Shown piece by piece: positions 1 through 8,289 of a stretch of DNA of 13,375 nt. The translations under genes were made by a program, and so were the position numbers. A model generated the notes under the pieces. It did not search any database and had not been told where the DNA came from. It worked only from the letters and a program-made list of their open reading frames with translations. Within the stretch, counting starts at the first letter, position 1, and each line of letters begins with the position of its first letter. This DNA is from Larix sibirica (lineage: Eukaryota; Streptophyta; Pinopsida; Pinales; Pinaceae), in contig NWUY0303929016.1 of NCBI GenBank assembly GCA_004151065.3, forward strand, positions 1 through 13,375, in the 5' to 3' direction.

Positions 1-434
1 CAAATTCTAAAATATAAACACCTATCAGTGTAAAGATAGATAAATATAATTTAGAAAGATGCTATTTTATTTTAATTATATATGGGTGAGAGTGGTGAAT
101 ATGATGTGTTTGATGTTAGTGTATACATGTTTATGATAAAGTAGTTATTTATGATTTAGATTCCATGTAAGAAGGTTGACAAAATTTAGAATCTATCATG
201 GAAGTAATAACGTTGTTCGTTTGTTCTAATTTTCATATAGGTGAGAATGGTGAACTAATTTGTAAATTGTAGAATTCATGAGAATCTAGTGATGAAAACA
301 TCATTAAATGTTATTATATTGAGAAGGTTACCATAGTTTTATTATTGGAGGTTGTGGGATTCATTCTCATTTAATCCTACGAGGTTACCAACAATTATTG
401 TAGTTAATACCACCTTCCATCAAGAAATCCACAT
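1..434. other. AT-rich non-coding stretch with a short direct repeat
   Basis: I see no reading frame with recognisable protein content here. One 16-bp segment (84-99) recurs at 239-254 with 14 of 16 bases identical, sharing the core GGTGAGA-TGGTGAA. The spacing of about 155 bp could reflect an old duplication, but nothing around the two copies aligns convincingly by eye. Stops occur at 372 and 405 in the frame that becomes more open further downstream. Confidence 0.4.
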
Positions 435-638
435 AATGGTGATGGCCACTTGCAAGGTATGAGCTTCCTCATTCTTCACTTAAGTGTAGGAGGATGGGGT
501 GGATTACTTCTCCACAAGAAAAAAAATATATAATGTGTGGATGACAAAGGAGGAGGAAGATGCAAAGAGGGAAAAAATTTCAAGTCCGAAACATGTCAAG
601 GGAGTGGATGCATGTAATAGATCGAGTTCCCATCATAG

Positions 639-1457
639 ATATTTGGGGGATACAAACACAAAATTATAGTTTTAGAGGTTGCCTCAGGTTCACATGAGTA
701 TCCACCTAAGAATGGTGAAACCCTTTGGAGAATTTTTACAATAGGTGTAATCGATAATGTACAAGTTAATCATTAAAGAATCACTTAGTTGTTAGAATGC
801 AATGAAGCCAAATCATCGTCTCAAGATGAGGGAAAGGTGAAGACTCAGAGGTCAAATGCAAAAGAACTATCATGTTCAAGGTGTGGGTGTCATAGAATCT
901 ATCTCAAAGAGCCAATCCTCTAGCAATATTTTCTCCCTACATCAAGCAATGATCAAGAAGTTAGGGGAACGGAGAATTTTCTCACATCAAATCTAGGCAT
1001 CTTACATAAGAGTACAATAAAGGTTAAAGCACCCATTGTTGGGTGCTCGCTTTATCATCATGTGGCTAGAGATATTGTGGGTCCATTGGTTGGAAATCAT
1101 GGTAGCATACAAGGTGTGAATGTTAATTAGAAATTTTTTTATGGTGCTTTGTGACCTTCATCTATACATGAATCAATTATAGACCATTTTGTAAAGGATG
1201 TATACAATTCCTACCTATGGAATAGAGATAGCGAAGCTTTGCTACCAAAGCAAAACATACTGATTAAACACCTTGAAGGTAGAGTTTATGTTTATGCTAT
1301 CCTTCTTCCTTCATCTATGTTTGCCCATAATGTGTCAAAACACTCAATATTGAATTTGTTATAAGTGAGAGGTCGTCGTGGGATCAAGGCTGCTAAAAAA
1401 ATGAAAGAGAAGGATCAAAACCTAGGTGAGGATTTAGGGCCTTTAAAGTCATGTTAG
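639..1457 (+). pseudogene. Unrecognised degenerate reading frame, about 272 codons with six internal stops
   Basis: One plus-strand frame runs from 639 to a stop at 1455-1457 with only six internal stops (774, 786, 921, 1128, 1152, 1362). For DNA this AT-rich I would expect roughly three times as many. The longest clean stretches are 924-1127 and 1155-1361. Four of the stops (921, 1128, 1152, 1362) could each come from CAG, CGA or CAA by one C-to-T change. The conceptual product has a small Cys cluster, CSRCGCHR (codons 873-896), a hydrophobic-basic stretch ending in HLEGRVYVYAILLPSSMF (1269-1322), and a basic lysine-rich tail (GIKAAKKMKEKD). The same frame may extend left to 408, but with stops at 531, 615, 618 and 636. 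I do not recognise the family. It lies directly upstream of a LINE ORF1 remnant on the same strand and could be part of that element, another retroelement's ORF, or a gene fragment. No start codon can be chosen. Confidence 0.35.
1028..1047. repeat. Short perfect inverted repeat
   Basis: The arms AGCACCCA (1028-1035) and TGGGTGCT (1040-1047) are perfect complements around a four-base TTGT loop. It sits inside the degenerate frame at 639-1457, so it may be a by-product of the codons there. No run of T follows, and a bacterial-type terminator would make no sense in this setting. Confidence 0.4.
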
Positions 1458-1589
1458 GTAAAGATTTTGTAGGGAAACTAGAGAAGAAAAAAGAAAATGG
1501 AGGACAATAACACATGTGGGAATAATTAAAGTGGTTATTGAGGTAATGTTGATTTAAGACAAAATTTGGAAGTACTTGGAAACCACATC

Positions 1590-2180
1590 AATAGATTACT
1601 TCCATTCATGGTAGTTGAATGAAAAATCCCTTAAACAATGGGTTGGTGCTAATCGAGGCAATTTTTTGTGATATGATCTAATAGTTTTCCTTGGATCAAG
1701 GGGTTCTATATTGGAATTTCTCATCCAAACCAAAGATGATATGGACAATGTCCATTTGAGTGGGCCTTAGCTCTAATGCTTAACTGACATGACACTATTT
1801 AATTGGATCCCAAGTTTTGAATCCCTTCATAAAAAACAATGGCTCAAATTTAATCCAAGTCAAGCTTCCACACATCCTAATTAAGGTATGGAGGGAAGAT
1901 ATCTTGGAAATATTTGAGAACTAATTAGTTTTTTTTTCCTTCTTAAAAATGGACCCGAACACTGGTGTATGGAAATCACCTCAGCACCTAAAATTTGTGT
2001 GGATTTGGATGTATAAAATAGGCTCTCGAATAGTGTCAATGTTGAATTTAGGAAGACCAATTTTTGCATATTGTAGACTATGTAAATGTGTTATTTAGAT
2101 GCACACACTATAAATCATACGACCACTTAAAGAAAGTGTGCCATAGAAGGAAGCCTTTGATTACACTGGGGACATGTATA
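1590..2180 (+). pseudogene. LINE ORF1 remnant (DUF4283-like domain plus broken CCHC knuckle)
   Basis: ORF1 of plant LINEs is a nucleic-acid-binding protein that packages the element's RNA. Pieces of it can be read here across three frames. KSLKQWVGANRGNF and KGFYIGIS (about 1600-1720) fit the start of the DUF4283 domain. LPHILIKVWREDILEIFEN (1865-1918) fits its conserved 'valine-arginine-leucine-pro, then tryptophan' region, followed by MDPNTGVWKS. After a frame change near 2050, EDQFLHIVDYVNVLFRC leads into the zinc knuckle at 2100-2141. In the knuckle the second Cys is Tyr (codon TAT at 2109-2111, one G-to-A step from TGT), and the Gly before His is Asp, so it could not bind zinc normally. 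Stops such as TAA at 1919-1923 and several frameshifts make it non-functional. It is far more decayed than the minus-strand LINE next to it, so it is probably an older, separate insertion. The endonuclease and RT that should follow are missing. Confidence 0.7.
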
Positions 2181-2606
2181 GGGAAAGAAAATGGCAACAT
2201 TTCCTTATTTTATTTTTTTCAGAAGAAAAAAATGCTTCTTGATATTCATAGATTGAATAAAAGAAACTACAATTTGTCATCCCTATCCCGAGGAGAGTAG
2301 AAACTAAAAGACTCCTAAAAGTTGTTTACAAGCCCTCAAAACATTGTAAATACTAATATTCAGTAAATATTGTGGATTGTATAGGCCTCTTATACTATCA
2401 GATTGACCATGTTACATAATATAGAGTTTTTCAAATGAGCTCTCATTCACTACATTCAAATGCCAATCAACCAAAAACATGTGACAAGGTCTTCATTACC
2501 AAAACAATGGTGTTCTTTGCCATGAACAGTAACAACAGAAAAAAGGAAAAGGAAACCAAAAGATGGAAGATCATTAGTAAGCCTGAAACGCACCCTCCTC
2601 GACCAC
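2181..2606. other. Non-coding junction between two oppositely oriented LINE pieces
   Basis: This stretch separates the plus-strand ORF1 remnant from the 3' end of the minus-strand LINE. Its right part, immediately past the minus-strand stop at 2607-2609, should be that element's 3' untranslated region. I see no long poly(A) tail (which would appear as a run of T on the plus strand) and no clear target-site duplication, so the insertion boundary cannot be placed. The plus-strand open frame at 2435-2713 has no recognisable content. Confidence 0.45.
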
Positions 2607-3164
2607 CTAGTTGTGCAGTTTTTCGATGTAATGGACCAGACCTTCTTGCAACCCAATGCCTCGTTTGGATAAAAGATCCACCTTGCTGTTGTAGGATTTG
2701 TAAATGTGCTTAGTGCTAATCGAATTGAAGACATATATGAGAGAGGTGATCCTATCTCCCCAATGATTTAAAAGTGGAGTTTTTAAATTGCATTTACCAT
2801 TGATCCAATCCACAACTACTTTTGAGTCGCCTACAATTTGGATAGAAGTAAGGACTTTTTGAAGACCAAAATGAAGAAGACCCCAGAACACCATGAGTTC
2901 CTCCCAGTTGTTGGTTCTCGTCCCACATCCGAACCAAAGCATGAAACTATGATCTCTATCAATAATAAGGTGAATTCTGGCTCCACATATCCTTGCTTGA
3001 GTATCCCCATTAAAGAATCCAATAGGATCTGGACCTGAAATGTCCGGAGGGACTCTGTTCTTGACTCTGTGAACCAATCCCCCCTTAAAATATTCCTTGA
3101 ACAATCCTAAAATGAACCTGTATGTTCGGCCTATATTGAAAGGGATATCTTTGAACATTATCAT
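2607..3164 (-). pseudogene. LINE C-terminal RNase H domain (RVT_3-like), one catalytic residue lost
   Basis: RNase H cuts the RNA strand of RNA-DNA hybrids made during reverse transcription. The open frame of 185 residues contains the motifs FFNGDTQ (residues 50-56), NNWEELM (85-91), GDSKVVVDWINGKC (112-125) and VDLLSKRG (162-169). These match the four acidic motifs of the family. Glu89, Asp113 and Asp163 are present. The first Asp is Asn52 (AAT at 3009-3011, one G-to-A step from GAT), which should abolish metal binding and activity. The domain continues in frame from the zinc finger upstream, with a TAG at 3186-3188 between them, so the first Met here is not a real start. The stop at 2607-2609 is the likely natural end of ORF2. 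Whether the domain is of the archaeal-like kind known in plant L1 elements would need a phylogeny. Confidence 0.85.
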
Positions 3165-3185
3165 GTTTCTATTCCTCCAAACACC

Positions 3186-3446
3186 CTAGATAAAAAACAG
3201 AGGGAATGCGGATTTTTTGTATGCCACAAAAAACCAGTGATGTAAGTAGTCATTCAATGTACCAAAATCCCATCGCCCACGAAGTTTAAGTCTATATAAC
3301 ACTTCATCCCAAACCTGTAGAGTAATAGGGCATCGAGTCAGCAAGTGATCAATAGTTCCAGGGACACTTTTGCATAATGGACAACACGATGGACCATACC
3401 CCCCACGTCTCACAAAAACATCGCAAGTCAAAATCTTATAATCCAA
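3186..3446 (-). pseudogene. zf-RVT zinc finger of LINE ORF2
   Basis: This 86-residue segment has LTCDVFVRRG followed by CPLCKSVPGTIDHLLTRC, the typical zf-RVT finger found between RT and RNase H in plant LINEs. The likely zinc ligands Cys22, Cys25, His34 and Cys39 (plus-strand span 3330-3383) are all intact, as is the following LQVWDEV tryptophan region. The segment ends at a TAG (3186-3188), after which the same frame continues with GVWRNRN into the RNase H part. One point mutation therefore divides what was one protein. The family role is probably nucleic-acid binding during integration. Confidence 0.85.
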
Positions 3447-4400
3447 GGCCAGCCGCGTGAAGCATAGAACCTTAACAGAAGATTGCCACCTTTATAAAGG
3501 AAGAAACCACTAATTTTTTTGGACTTCAAGCTTATAAAAAACAATAGAAGTATAAGATGATTTTGTATCTACTTAACCATTCGCACCCCAAGACCAATAA
3601 ATATTGTCCTCCGAAGAGCTTAGTCTGATCCTTGCATGTCTCAGCGAACTCACATAGTTATTCCACTCAAGGGCCGAGTGTGCTTCCAACTGAACATCAG
3701 TAGTAGATAGCCAATAGTCCTCATCCCCTGAAATAGGGCCATTTTTCTTTGCATGATTTAAGAAATTTAGATTTATGGCATGAAGCTCTTGTAAAGTAGA
3801 GTAAGATAGATTTTAAGCTGATCCACTACCAATAAAAGGGTCAATGCCCAGTTTGACCTGAAAGTCGTCCCCAACCTTCCATGCGAGCCACAGGTTCATC
3901 TCAGGGAAAGACTCAAGCTATCCACTCCATATATTCGAAACCAAAGAGCCCTTCTAATTCCCCTTCCTTAGCCACTCAATGACCGATAATTTTTTAGATA
4001 TTTTCTTTTGATAACATCGCTCCATAAACCATGTCCCAAAATACCCCTCCAAAGACTTTTCATGGCAAGTGCTTTTCTGAACCAAGCAATATTTAGTATT
4101 CCCCAGCCACCGAAAGACTTCAATAAAGCGATCTTGCCCCAAGCTACCAAATGGAAGCCTCTCTTTTCCTTAGTACCTTACCAAAGGAAGTTGAAAAGTT
4201 TTTTACGAATGTTATTCAAAATAGAAACAAGGACTTTGGCCATAGACATCCAATACACATGTACGTTTGACAAAACTGAGCGAATCAAGGTAATTCGGCC
4301 TCCCAGAGAAAGCCACCTATTACACCAGTTGCCAATATGTTTCTCGACCTTTTTGACTAACCACTTCCAATCATCACGTCGATAGTTATTTGGTCTGATG
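3447..4400 (-). pseudogene. LINE ORF2 thumb and linker region
   Basis: The minus strand keeps many conserved landmarks of the segment after the RT palm. DDWKWLVKKVEKHIGNW and RWLSLGGRITLIRSVL occur near 4380-4285. FLW followed by a TAA (4178-4180) comes next, then GFHLVAWGKIALLK, GGWGILN, KALAMKSLWRG and GLWSDVIKRKYLK (about 4160-3990). A frameshift leads to VIEWLRKGN, then LAWKVGDDFQVKLGIDPF (about 3890-3835), and finally KVLCFTRLALDYKIL (about 3460-3420) running into the zinc finger. The order and spacing are those of an intact ORF2. The breaks are stops (for example 3954-3956 and several between 3490 and 3940) and a frameshift near 3990. This region defines the LINE family and would be the best query for finding related copies. 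Confidence 0.75.
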
Positions 4401-5690
4401 TGATGAAATAACTCAGGTATTTGAAATCATTGTCGATCTCCTGCATAGAGAAGGGCAGGAAGGATTGAATTTGATTCAAGATCTCCTTGTCCATGCCAAA
4501 CTAGCGAAATCTTGACTTCGAGTAGTTAAACTCCATGCCCGATGCTCAACAAAAGGTATCAAGAATTTCCTTAAAGGATCACCACTCGGATAATGAGCCA
4601 TTACCAAAAAGGAGGACATCATCTATGAACAGTAGATGAGTGATGTGATGAATATCCGACACTTTAATGCCCAGTATTTTACCCTCCTGATTCACTCGCA
4701 TAATCAAGTGGCTCAATCCTTCTATAACCAATAAAACAAAAGCAAGGACAGGGGGAACCCTTGTCTCAACCCTCTAGAGCTCTTACAGAAAGTGGTGGGG
4801 ATTCCATTGACAAGGATTGCAAAATTGGCCAACGAGACACATCCCATGATCCATTGGACAATCTCATAACCTAAACTAGCATTAATAAGTACTAACCTGA
4901 GAAATGAACAATCCAGCTTATCATAGGCCTTAACGGGATCCATTTCAAGTACTATAGCCTTTAAGTGCTTTGTCTTGATAGAGTGTATTGTTTCTTGAGC
5001 AACCCCCACACCATCGAAAATTAGTCTTTGGTGCAAAAAACCAAATTGTTCCTTTGATATGCCTCTCGAGAGCCCATCCTTCAACCTATTGGAAATCACT
5101 TTAGATATAATTTTATAAAGGATGTTTCACAGAGATATCTGATGAAAATCATTAAAAGTACTCGGTTTAGAACACTTTGGAATAAGGGCCATAAAGGTGG
5201 CAATAACGACCCTTGAAACCAATCGAGTAGTACGAGCTTCTTCAACTAGGCAAAGAAATGCATGCCCTAAAATATCAAAAAACGGGATGAAAAACTCGAT
5301 GGAACACGCGTGAGGGTTGGGGCTCTTATCCTTAGCCATGTGCATCAATATGTCCTTGATTTCAGGAAGAGAGACTAGCCAATAAATATTAGCACAATCT
5401 TCACCTGAAAAGATCCTCGACATGTGCTGTAAGACATGTAACTGAGCCTCCAAGTTGTTGTGAACATGTTTCTTAAAGAGATATGAAAAATGTCTTACTG
5501 TGGAGGTTTCAATCTCCTTCTGAAAGGTGGATTTAAGTCCATTTTGCCCCTCAATCTCCCATATGGAGTTGAAATTCCTATGAGATTTAGCATATGGTGG
5601 TAAAATTTAGTGTTCTAATCTCCTTAGGATGTCCATAGCGCCCTGCTTTTAAGTCACCACTCCTCTTCCTCATCTATCAGAATGTTGCCT
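4401..5690 (-). pseudogene. LINE reverse transcriptase domain
   Basis: The domain copies element RNA into DNA at the nicked target site. It starts with the approach region LKSRALW, then GD-NTKFYHHMLN (about 5655-5590). After a frameshift come MAKDKSPNPHACSIEFF, ALIPKCSKPSTFNDFHQISL and, after a TGA (5127-5129) that replaces the usual Cys, NILYKIISKVISNRLKDGL and ISKEQFGFLHQRLIFDGV. Palm motif A is EMDPVKAYDKLD, with its first Asp at 4938-4940. The 'SRGLRQG-PLS' motif follows (about 4790-4750). After a second frameshift near 4730 comes the active-site motif FIDD at 4618-4629, an accepted form of YxDD. Both metal-binding regions are intact although the gene is broken. Frames shift again near 4395. 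The likely parent protein was a single ORF2 polypeptide continuing into the linker. Confidence 0.88.
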
Positions 5691-5890
5691 TTTTCTTTGA
5701 TTGCGTAGGACCCAACATTGCCTCATGAATATGTAAATGCCCTTTAGAAAAATTTGATTCTTTGAAACATGAAAAAAAATATTCAAAAGGTGGATAAAGA
5801 CACTCCTTCATCCTCACACTATAATGTAGGGGAATCAAAGCCACACAATGAATCCTCAAATCAGGATAGATTTTATCCACATCCATAATT
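5691..5890 (-). pseudogene. LINE ORF2 endonuclease C-terminal remnant and linker
   Basis: The minus strand reads MDVDKIYPDLRIHCVAL, then PPFEYFF, then GHLHIHEAMLGPTQSKKK, and runs straight into the ILIDEEEEW approach to the RT. In plant LINE ORF2 this is where the endonuclease ends and the linker begins. The conserved Ser-Asp-His motif expected between the DLRIHCVAL and PPFEYFF parts is not there; HYSVRM occupies that place. The upstream catalytic part of the endonuclease is not visible, so the element appears to be truncated near 5890. The ATG opening this 69-residue frame is not a true start. Confidence 0.5.
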
Positions 5891-6250
5891 GCTAGAAAAA
5901 TAAATAAAGAGCGTTTGAAAAGGTAGTGGTGTTATAATATGATTGTCGCATCTCTGCAACATGCCTTTTATTAGTTGATTTACGTCATTGCAGACTTCCT
6001 TACCTTGTTATGGTTCAAAGCCCATTATCCCTTCTTAGTCAAACATTCAAAAATCCTAATTTTATACATGGAAGCGACCTATGTATGGCTATCCTGCGTC
6101 CATGTGACTTTGTAGTGTCTAGCCTGCATCCCTTCTGTTTTGAAGGTAAAACGTAAAATAAGTTTCGGGAAATGTGAAAAAAAAATTCACGGTTATTCAA
6201 CCGCCCTTTTCCTGTAAATAACTAATGGAACTTCCCAAACCACTTTTCCA
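5891..6250. other. Stretch with no recognised gene
   Basis: No protein family can be read in either direction. The minus strand between 6120 and 5960 has somewhat coding-like runs broken by stops, such as IRIFECLTKKG. Two tiny inverted repeats flank an A-rich run: GTGAA (6174-6178) with TTCAC (6186-6190), and CGGTT (6190-6194) with AACCG (6199-6203). This is probably the upstream part of the TATA-containing element that follows. Confidence 0.35.
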
Positions 6251-6254
6251 TAAG

Positions 6255-6301
6255 TATAAAAGAGGAAGGAGGAATCATGAGAAGGAGGAGAGAAGAAGAA
6301 A
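6255..6301 (+). promoter_or_regulatory. TATA box followed by a purine-rich tract
   Basis: TATAAAA lies at 6255-6261 and is followed by about 40 bases of almost pure purine (GAGGAAGGAGGAA, then GAAGGAGGAGAGAAGAAGAA). A TATA box leading into a purine-rich leader is common in plant LTR retrotransposon promoters and in some RNA polymerase II genes. The two short overlapping frames downstream (starting at 6277 and 6311) have no recognisable product. I therefore read it as a possible LTR promoter, not a gene promoter. Confidence 0.35.
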
Positions 6302-6975
6302 ATCAACCTTATGTTGTTCTTTTGCATATTGAAACCACAAACCCTATTCCCAAGTTTGCAATTAAAACCCTCATACCTGGAAATCTACATTTCCAGTATT
6401 CTCAATTTCTTTCTTGCCAGGAAGCTATCATATTCTTTTCTTTGGGCATGCCTTTGGAGTATTGAAGAGGTGTGTATGTATGTGACCTGGGACGAAGGAA
6501 CTCAACATCCAGTTTCAAGGCAATGTCGCAGCCGAGAATAGGTGAAATCTATCTTGTAGCTTGATGTTATTTTGTATAAAGAATTATCTTTCTTGTCGAG
6601 TGATGTGTTGATGTCTTGTTATTTATTATATTGCAAATTCAACATATTTATTTGTGATTAAATCATTATATTTGCAGTATTCTACTTGTATCTTTGTTCT
6701 TGCTTGTGATTGTAGATTGTTAAAGACACATTTGGAGCAAAGTTGAGAAGAAGGATCTTCTACAAACGTTGGACCCGAGGTAGGAAATCTTTCCTTAATT
6801 TTTCCAGTATTATTTTGAAACTGTAAATTGATTTATATTGCATTCACTAGTAGGATTGTTGTGAATTGTTTATGGGAACTGCTCTATAGTAACTTAGCCC
6901 AAAATTTTACTAGGTATTAATTCAACAAAACACTCACCAAAAGATATCATCAAAATTAACCAAGGAACTCCTTGC
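6302..6975. other. Non-coding, possible LTR or leader sequence
   Basis: No coding signal is visible. The plus strand becomes T-rich from about 6540 to 6720, as in the R/U5 part of an LTR, and then reads CAAACGTTGGACCCGAGGTA near 6763-6782. I could not match that to a known primer-binding site. The right end, seen on the minus strand, would be the leader just downstream of the primer-binding-like site at 6976-6993. If both readings hold, two oppositely oriented LTR elements meet here, between about 6790 and 6900. Confidence 0.25.
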
Positions 6976-6993
6976 TCCCAAATAACGATGCCA
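6976..6993 (-). other. Possible degenerate primer-binding site (tRNA-Asp type)
   Basis: On the minus strand the sequence is TGGCATCGTTATTTGGGA. Many plant Ty3/gypsy elements of the Athila/Tat group have TGGCGCCGTTGCCGGGGA at this place, complementary to the 3' end of tRNA-Asp. Twelve of 18 bases agree, and five of the six differences are G-to-A or C-to-T, as expected from decay of methylated cytosines. It is preceded on the minus strand by CATCAACATTT, whose CAACA could be the LTR end three bases before the site. The match is suggestive only. A second LTR was not found. Confidence 0.4.
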
Positions 6994-7596
6994 AAATGTT
7001 GATGTCCAGGTTAGCAACTCAAATAGTGTAAGAAAAACTAGCTACTCAAATTGCACAACCTTGTAATTTTCCTCCAACATGTCAGCACCAAGGAAAACCC
7101 TCTTTCTTTATGTCTCCTAAATATCCTAGGGTAAATCTAGAATAACCACGGGAGGTGTCTCCAACTAAATTTTTGAGGGTACTATCTAGGGGTCTCCAAA
7201 TGCAATGCTTAAGAACACAACAAAGTGGCCTAGCCTTCTCAAGTACTAGTCAAGCTGATTTATGATGGCAAGGAAAGGATGAGTTAATGAGTAATCTTAT
7301 AAAGGATCTATTAGTTTAAGGATATCATGATAAAAAAATATTTAGAAGCAAGAGACAATTTCAAATGTACTCAAATATAACATTTAACTCGTGAACTTGT
7401 AAAAATAACATGCATTTCAAAGATATATATTAAGCTTGTAAATCACACATGTTATGATAGCATTCAACAAAATGATAGGAATCCAAGCTCAAGGTTCAAG
7501 TGTTGATTACTTAGATGCACCAAGTTAGATAGTGAAATATAGAAAAAGTAACTTGAAATTCAATTATGCAAATTGTATTATCTTGTCTAACTTATT

Positions 7597-7615
7597 GAGA
7601 GGGAGAGAGAGAGAG
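7597..7615. repeat. GA microsatellite
   Basis: A 19-base run of GA units (GAGAGGGAGAGAGAGAGAG) has one interruption. It is an ordinary short simple repeat. Confidence 0.85.
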
Positions 7616-7887
7616 TTATCAAGAGTCTCTCTTAGGACTTCCCCACTTGCAAAGAAGCAAGTTTTGGACTTGAGTAAAGAAATCCTTTACTAAAGGTCAA
7701 ACCTAATATCTTCTTTGAATTGGGTTGAAGCAATTAGGTGTTGAACGTATGAGTTTAATTACCAACAATGAATAGTATGTAAAAAGTGAACAAAGTTAAT
7801 AAAATAAGATGTCTAAAAGCTACAAGAAGTTATTCAAATCCGAAAATGTAAAGTGCTAGTATTATTATGAGGTATTCAACACATAAG

Positions 7888-8115
7888 CTTGTTGGAAATG
7901 AAATGGAACAACAAGCTAAAAATGACTCTTAACTGCATTAAATTAGTCTTTAAAACATATACAAGTTTGCTGGAAATAAAATAACAACAAATGAAATAAC
8001 AAATTCACAACACTTGTTGGAAATTCACAATGGTAAATAAAATACTATAACAAACTATTGATGGATTCAAACAATGAACTAAAGCCACAAAGTGATTTAA
8101 GAACTTGCTTGAAAT
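7888..8115. repeat. Four spaced copies of a 12-base motif CTTGTTGGAAAT
   Basis: The motif occurs at 7888-7899 (exact), 7966-7977 (TTTGCTGGAAAT), 8013-8024 (exact) and 8104-8115 (CTTGCTTGAAAT). Spacing is irregular (78, 47 and 91 bases). Around them, related phrases also recur, such as AATGACTCTTAACTG at 7920 and AATGACCTTAAACAG near 8153. This looks like an old, decayed tandem array inside the putative LTR. Confidence 0.5.
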
Positions 8116-8289
8116 AAATATAGAAGAAAGGAATTCAAAACATCAAATAAATAATGACCTTAAACAGTAAACTAAGGCCAAATAAATCTCAATAAAAGTA
8201 ACAATACTATGAGAAAACACACTATGTATGAGTTAAACTATGTTCTATGTTCCCTACTAAGATGTGAGAAAACAAATGAACTTCTGGAT

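Larger units (their letters stand above)
2607..5890 (-). mobile_element. 5'-truncated LINE (non-LTR retrotransposon), ORF2 part
   Basis: A LINE moves by target-primed reverse transcription using the multidomain ORF2 protein. Read on the minus strand, this copy contains, in order, an endonuclease C-terminal remnant (about 5890-5770), a connecting segment, a reverse transcriptase (about 5690-4400), a thumb/linker region (4400-3450), a zf-RVT zinc finger (3446-3186) and an RNase H domain (3164-2607). The order matches plant L1-type ORF2 proteins that carry RNase H. Most of the endonuclease, ORF1 and the 5' UTR are missing, consistent with the usual 5' truncation. Breaks include stops at 5127, 4178 and 3186 and frameshifts near 5585, 4730, 4395 and 3990. 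Many stops sit where the family has Gln or Arg, so single C-to-T changes explain them. The copy is dead but still easy to read, so it is younger than the ORF1 remnant to its left. The 3' boundary lies somewhere in 2300-2600. Confidence 0.88.
6997..8289 (-). mobile_element. Possible LTR or non-coding part of a minus-strand LTR retrotransposon
   Basis: The plus-strand left edge starts with TGTTGATG just beyond the primer-binding-like site, as an inverted LTR end would. The region has no coding frame, is strongly AT-rich, and holds a GA microsatellite and short internal repeats. The right boundary is unclear. I set it arbitrarily where the gag-like reading frame becomes visible, and the LTR may be shorter. 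No matching copy of this sequence occurs elsewhere in the window, so a pair of LTRs cannot be shown. Confidence 0.25.

Noticed and set aside
1366-1378. 13-base identity TGAGAGGTCGTCG between 1366-1378 and 13296-13308
   Set aside because: About one match of this length is expected by chance in a window this size, and the flanks do not align.
2435-2713. Plus-strand 92-residue open frame ending in a Cys-rich tail
   Set aside because: Its right half is antisense to the RNase H C-terminus, and the Cys residues come from that overlap.
4008-4385. 125-residue plus-strand open frame
   Set aside because: It lies antisense to well-conserved LINE linker protein on the minus strand and has no family features of its own.
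1590-5890. Twin-priming (5' inversion) as the cause of the two LINE orientations
   Set aside because: The plus-strand piece lies on the 3' side of the minus-strand copy, while twin priming inverts the 5' side. The two also differ greatly in decay.
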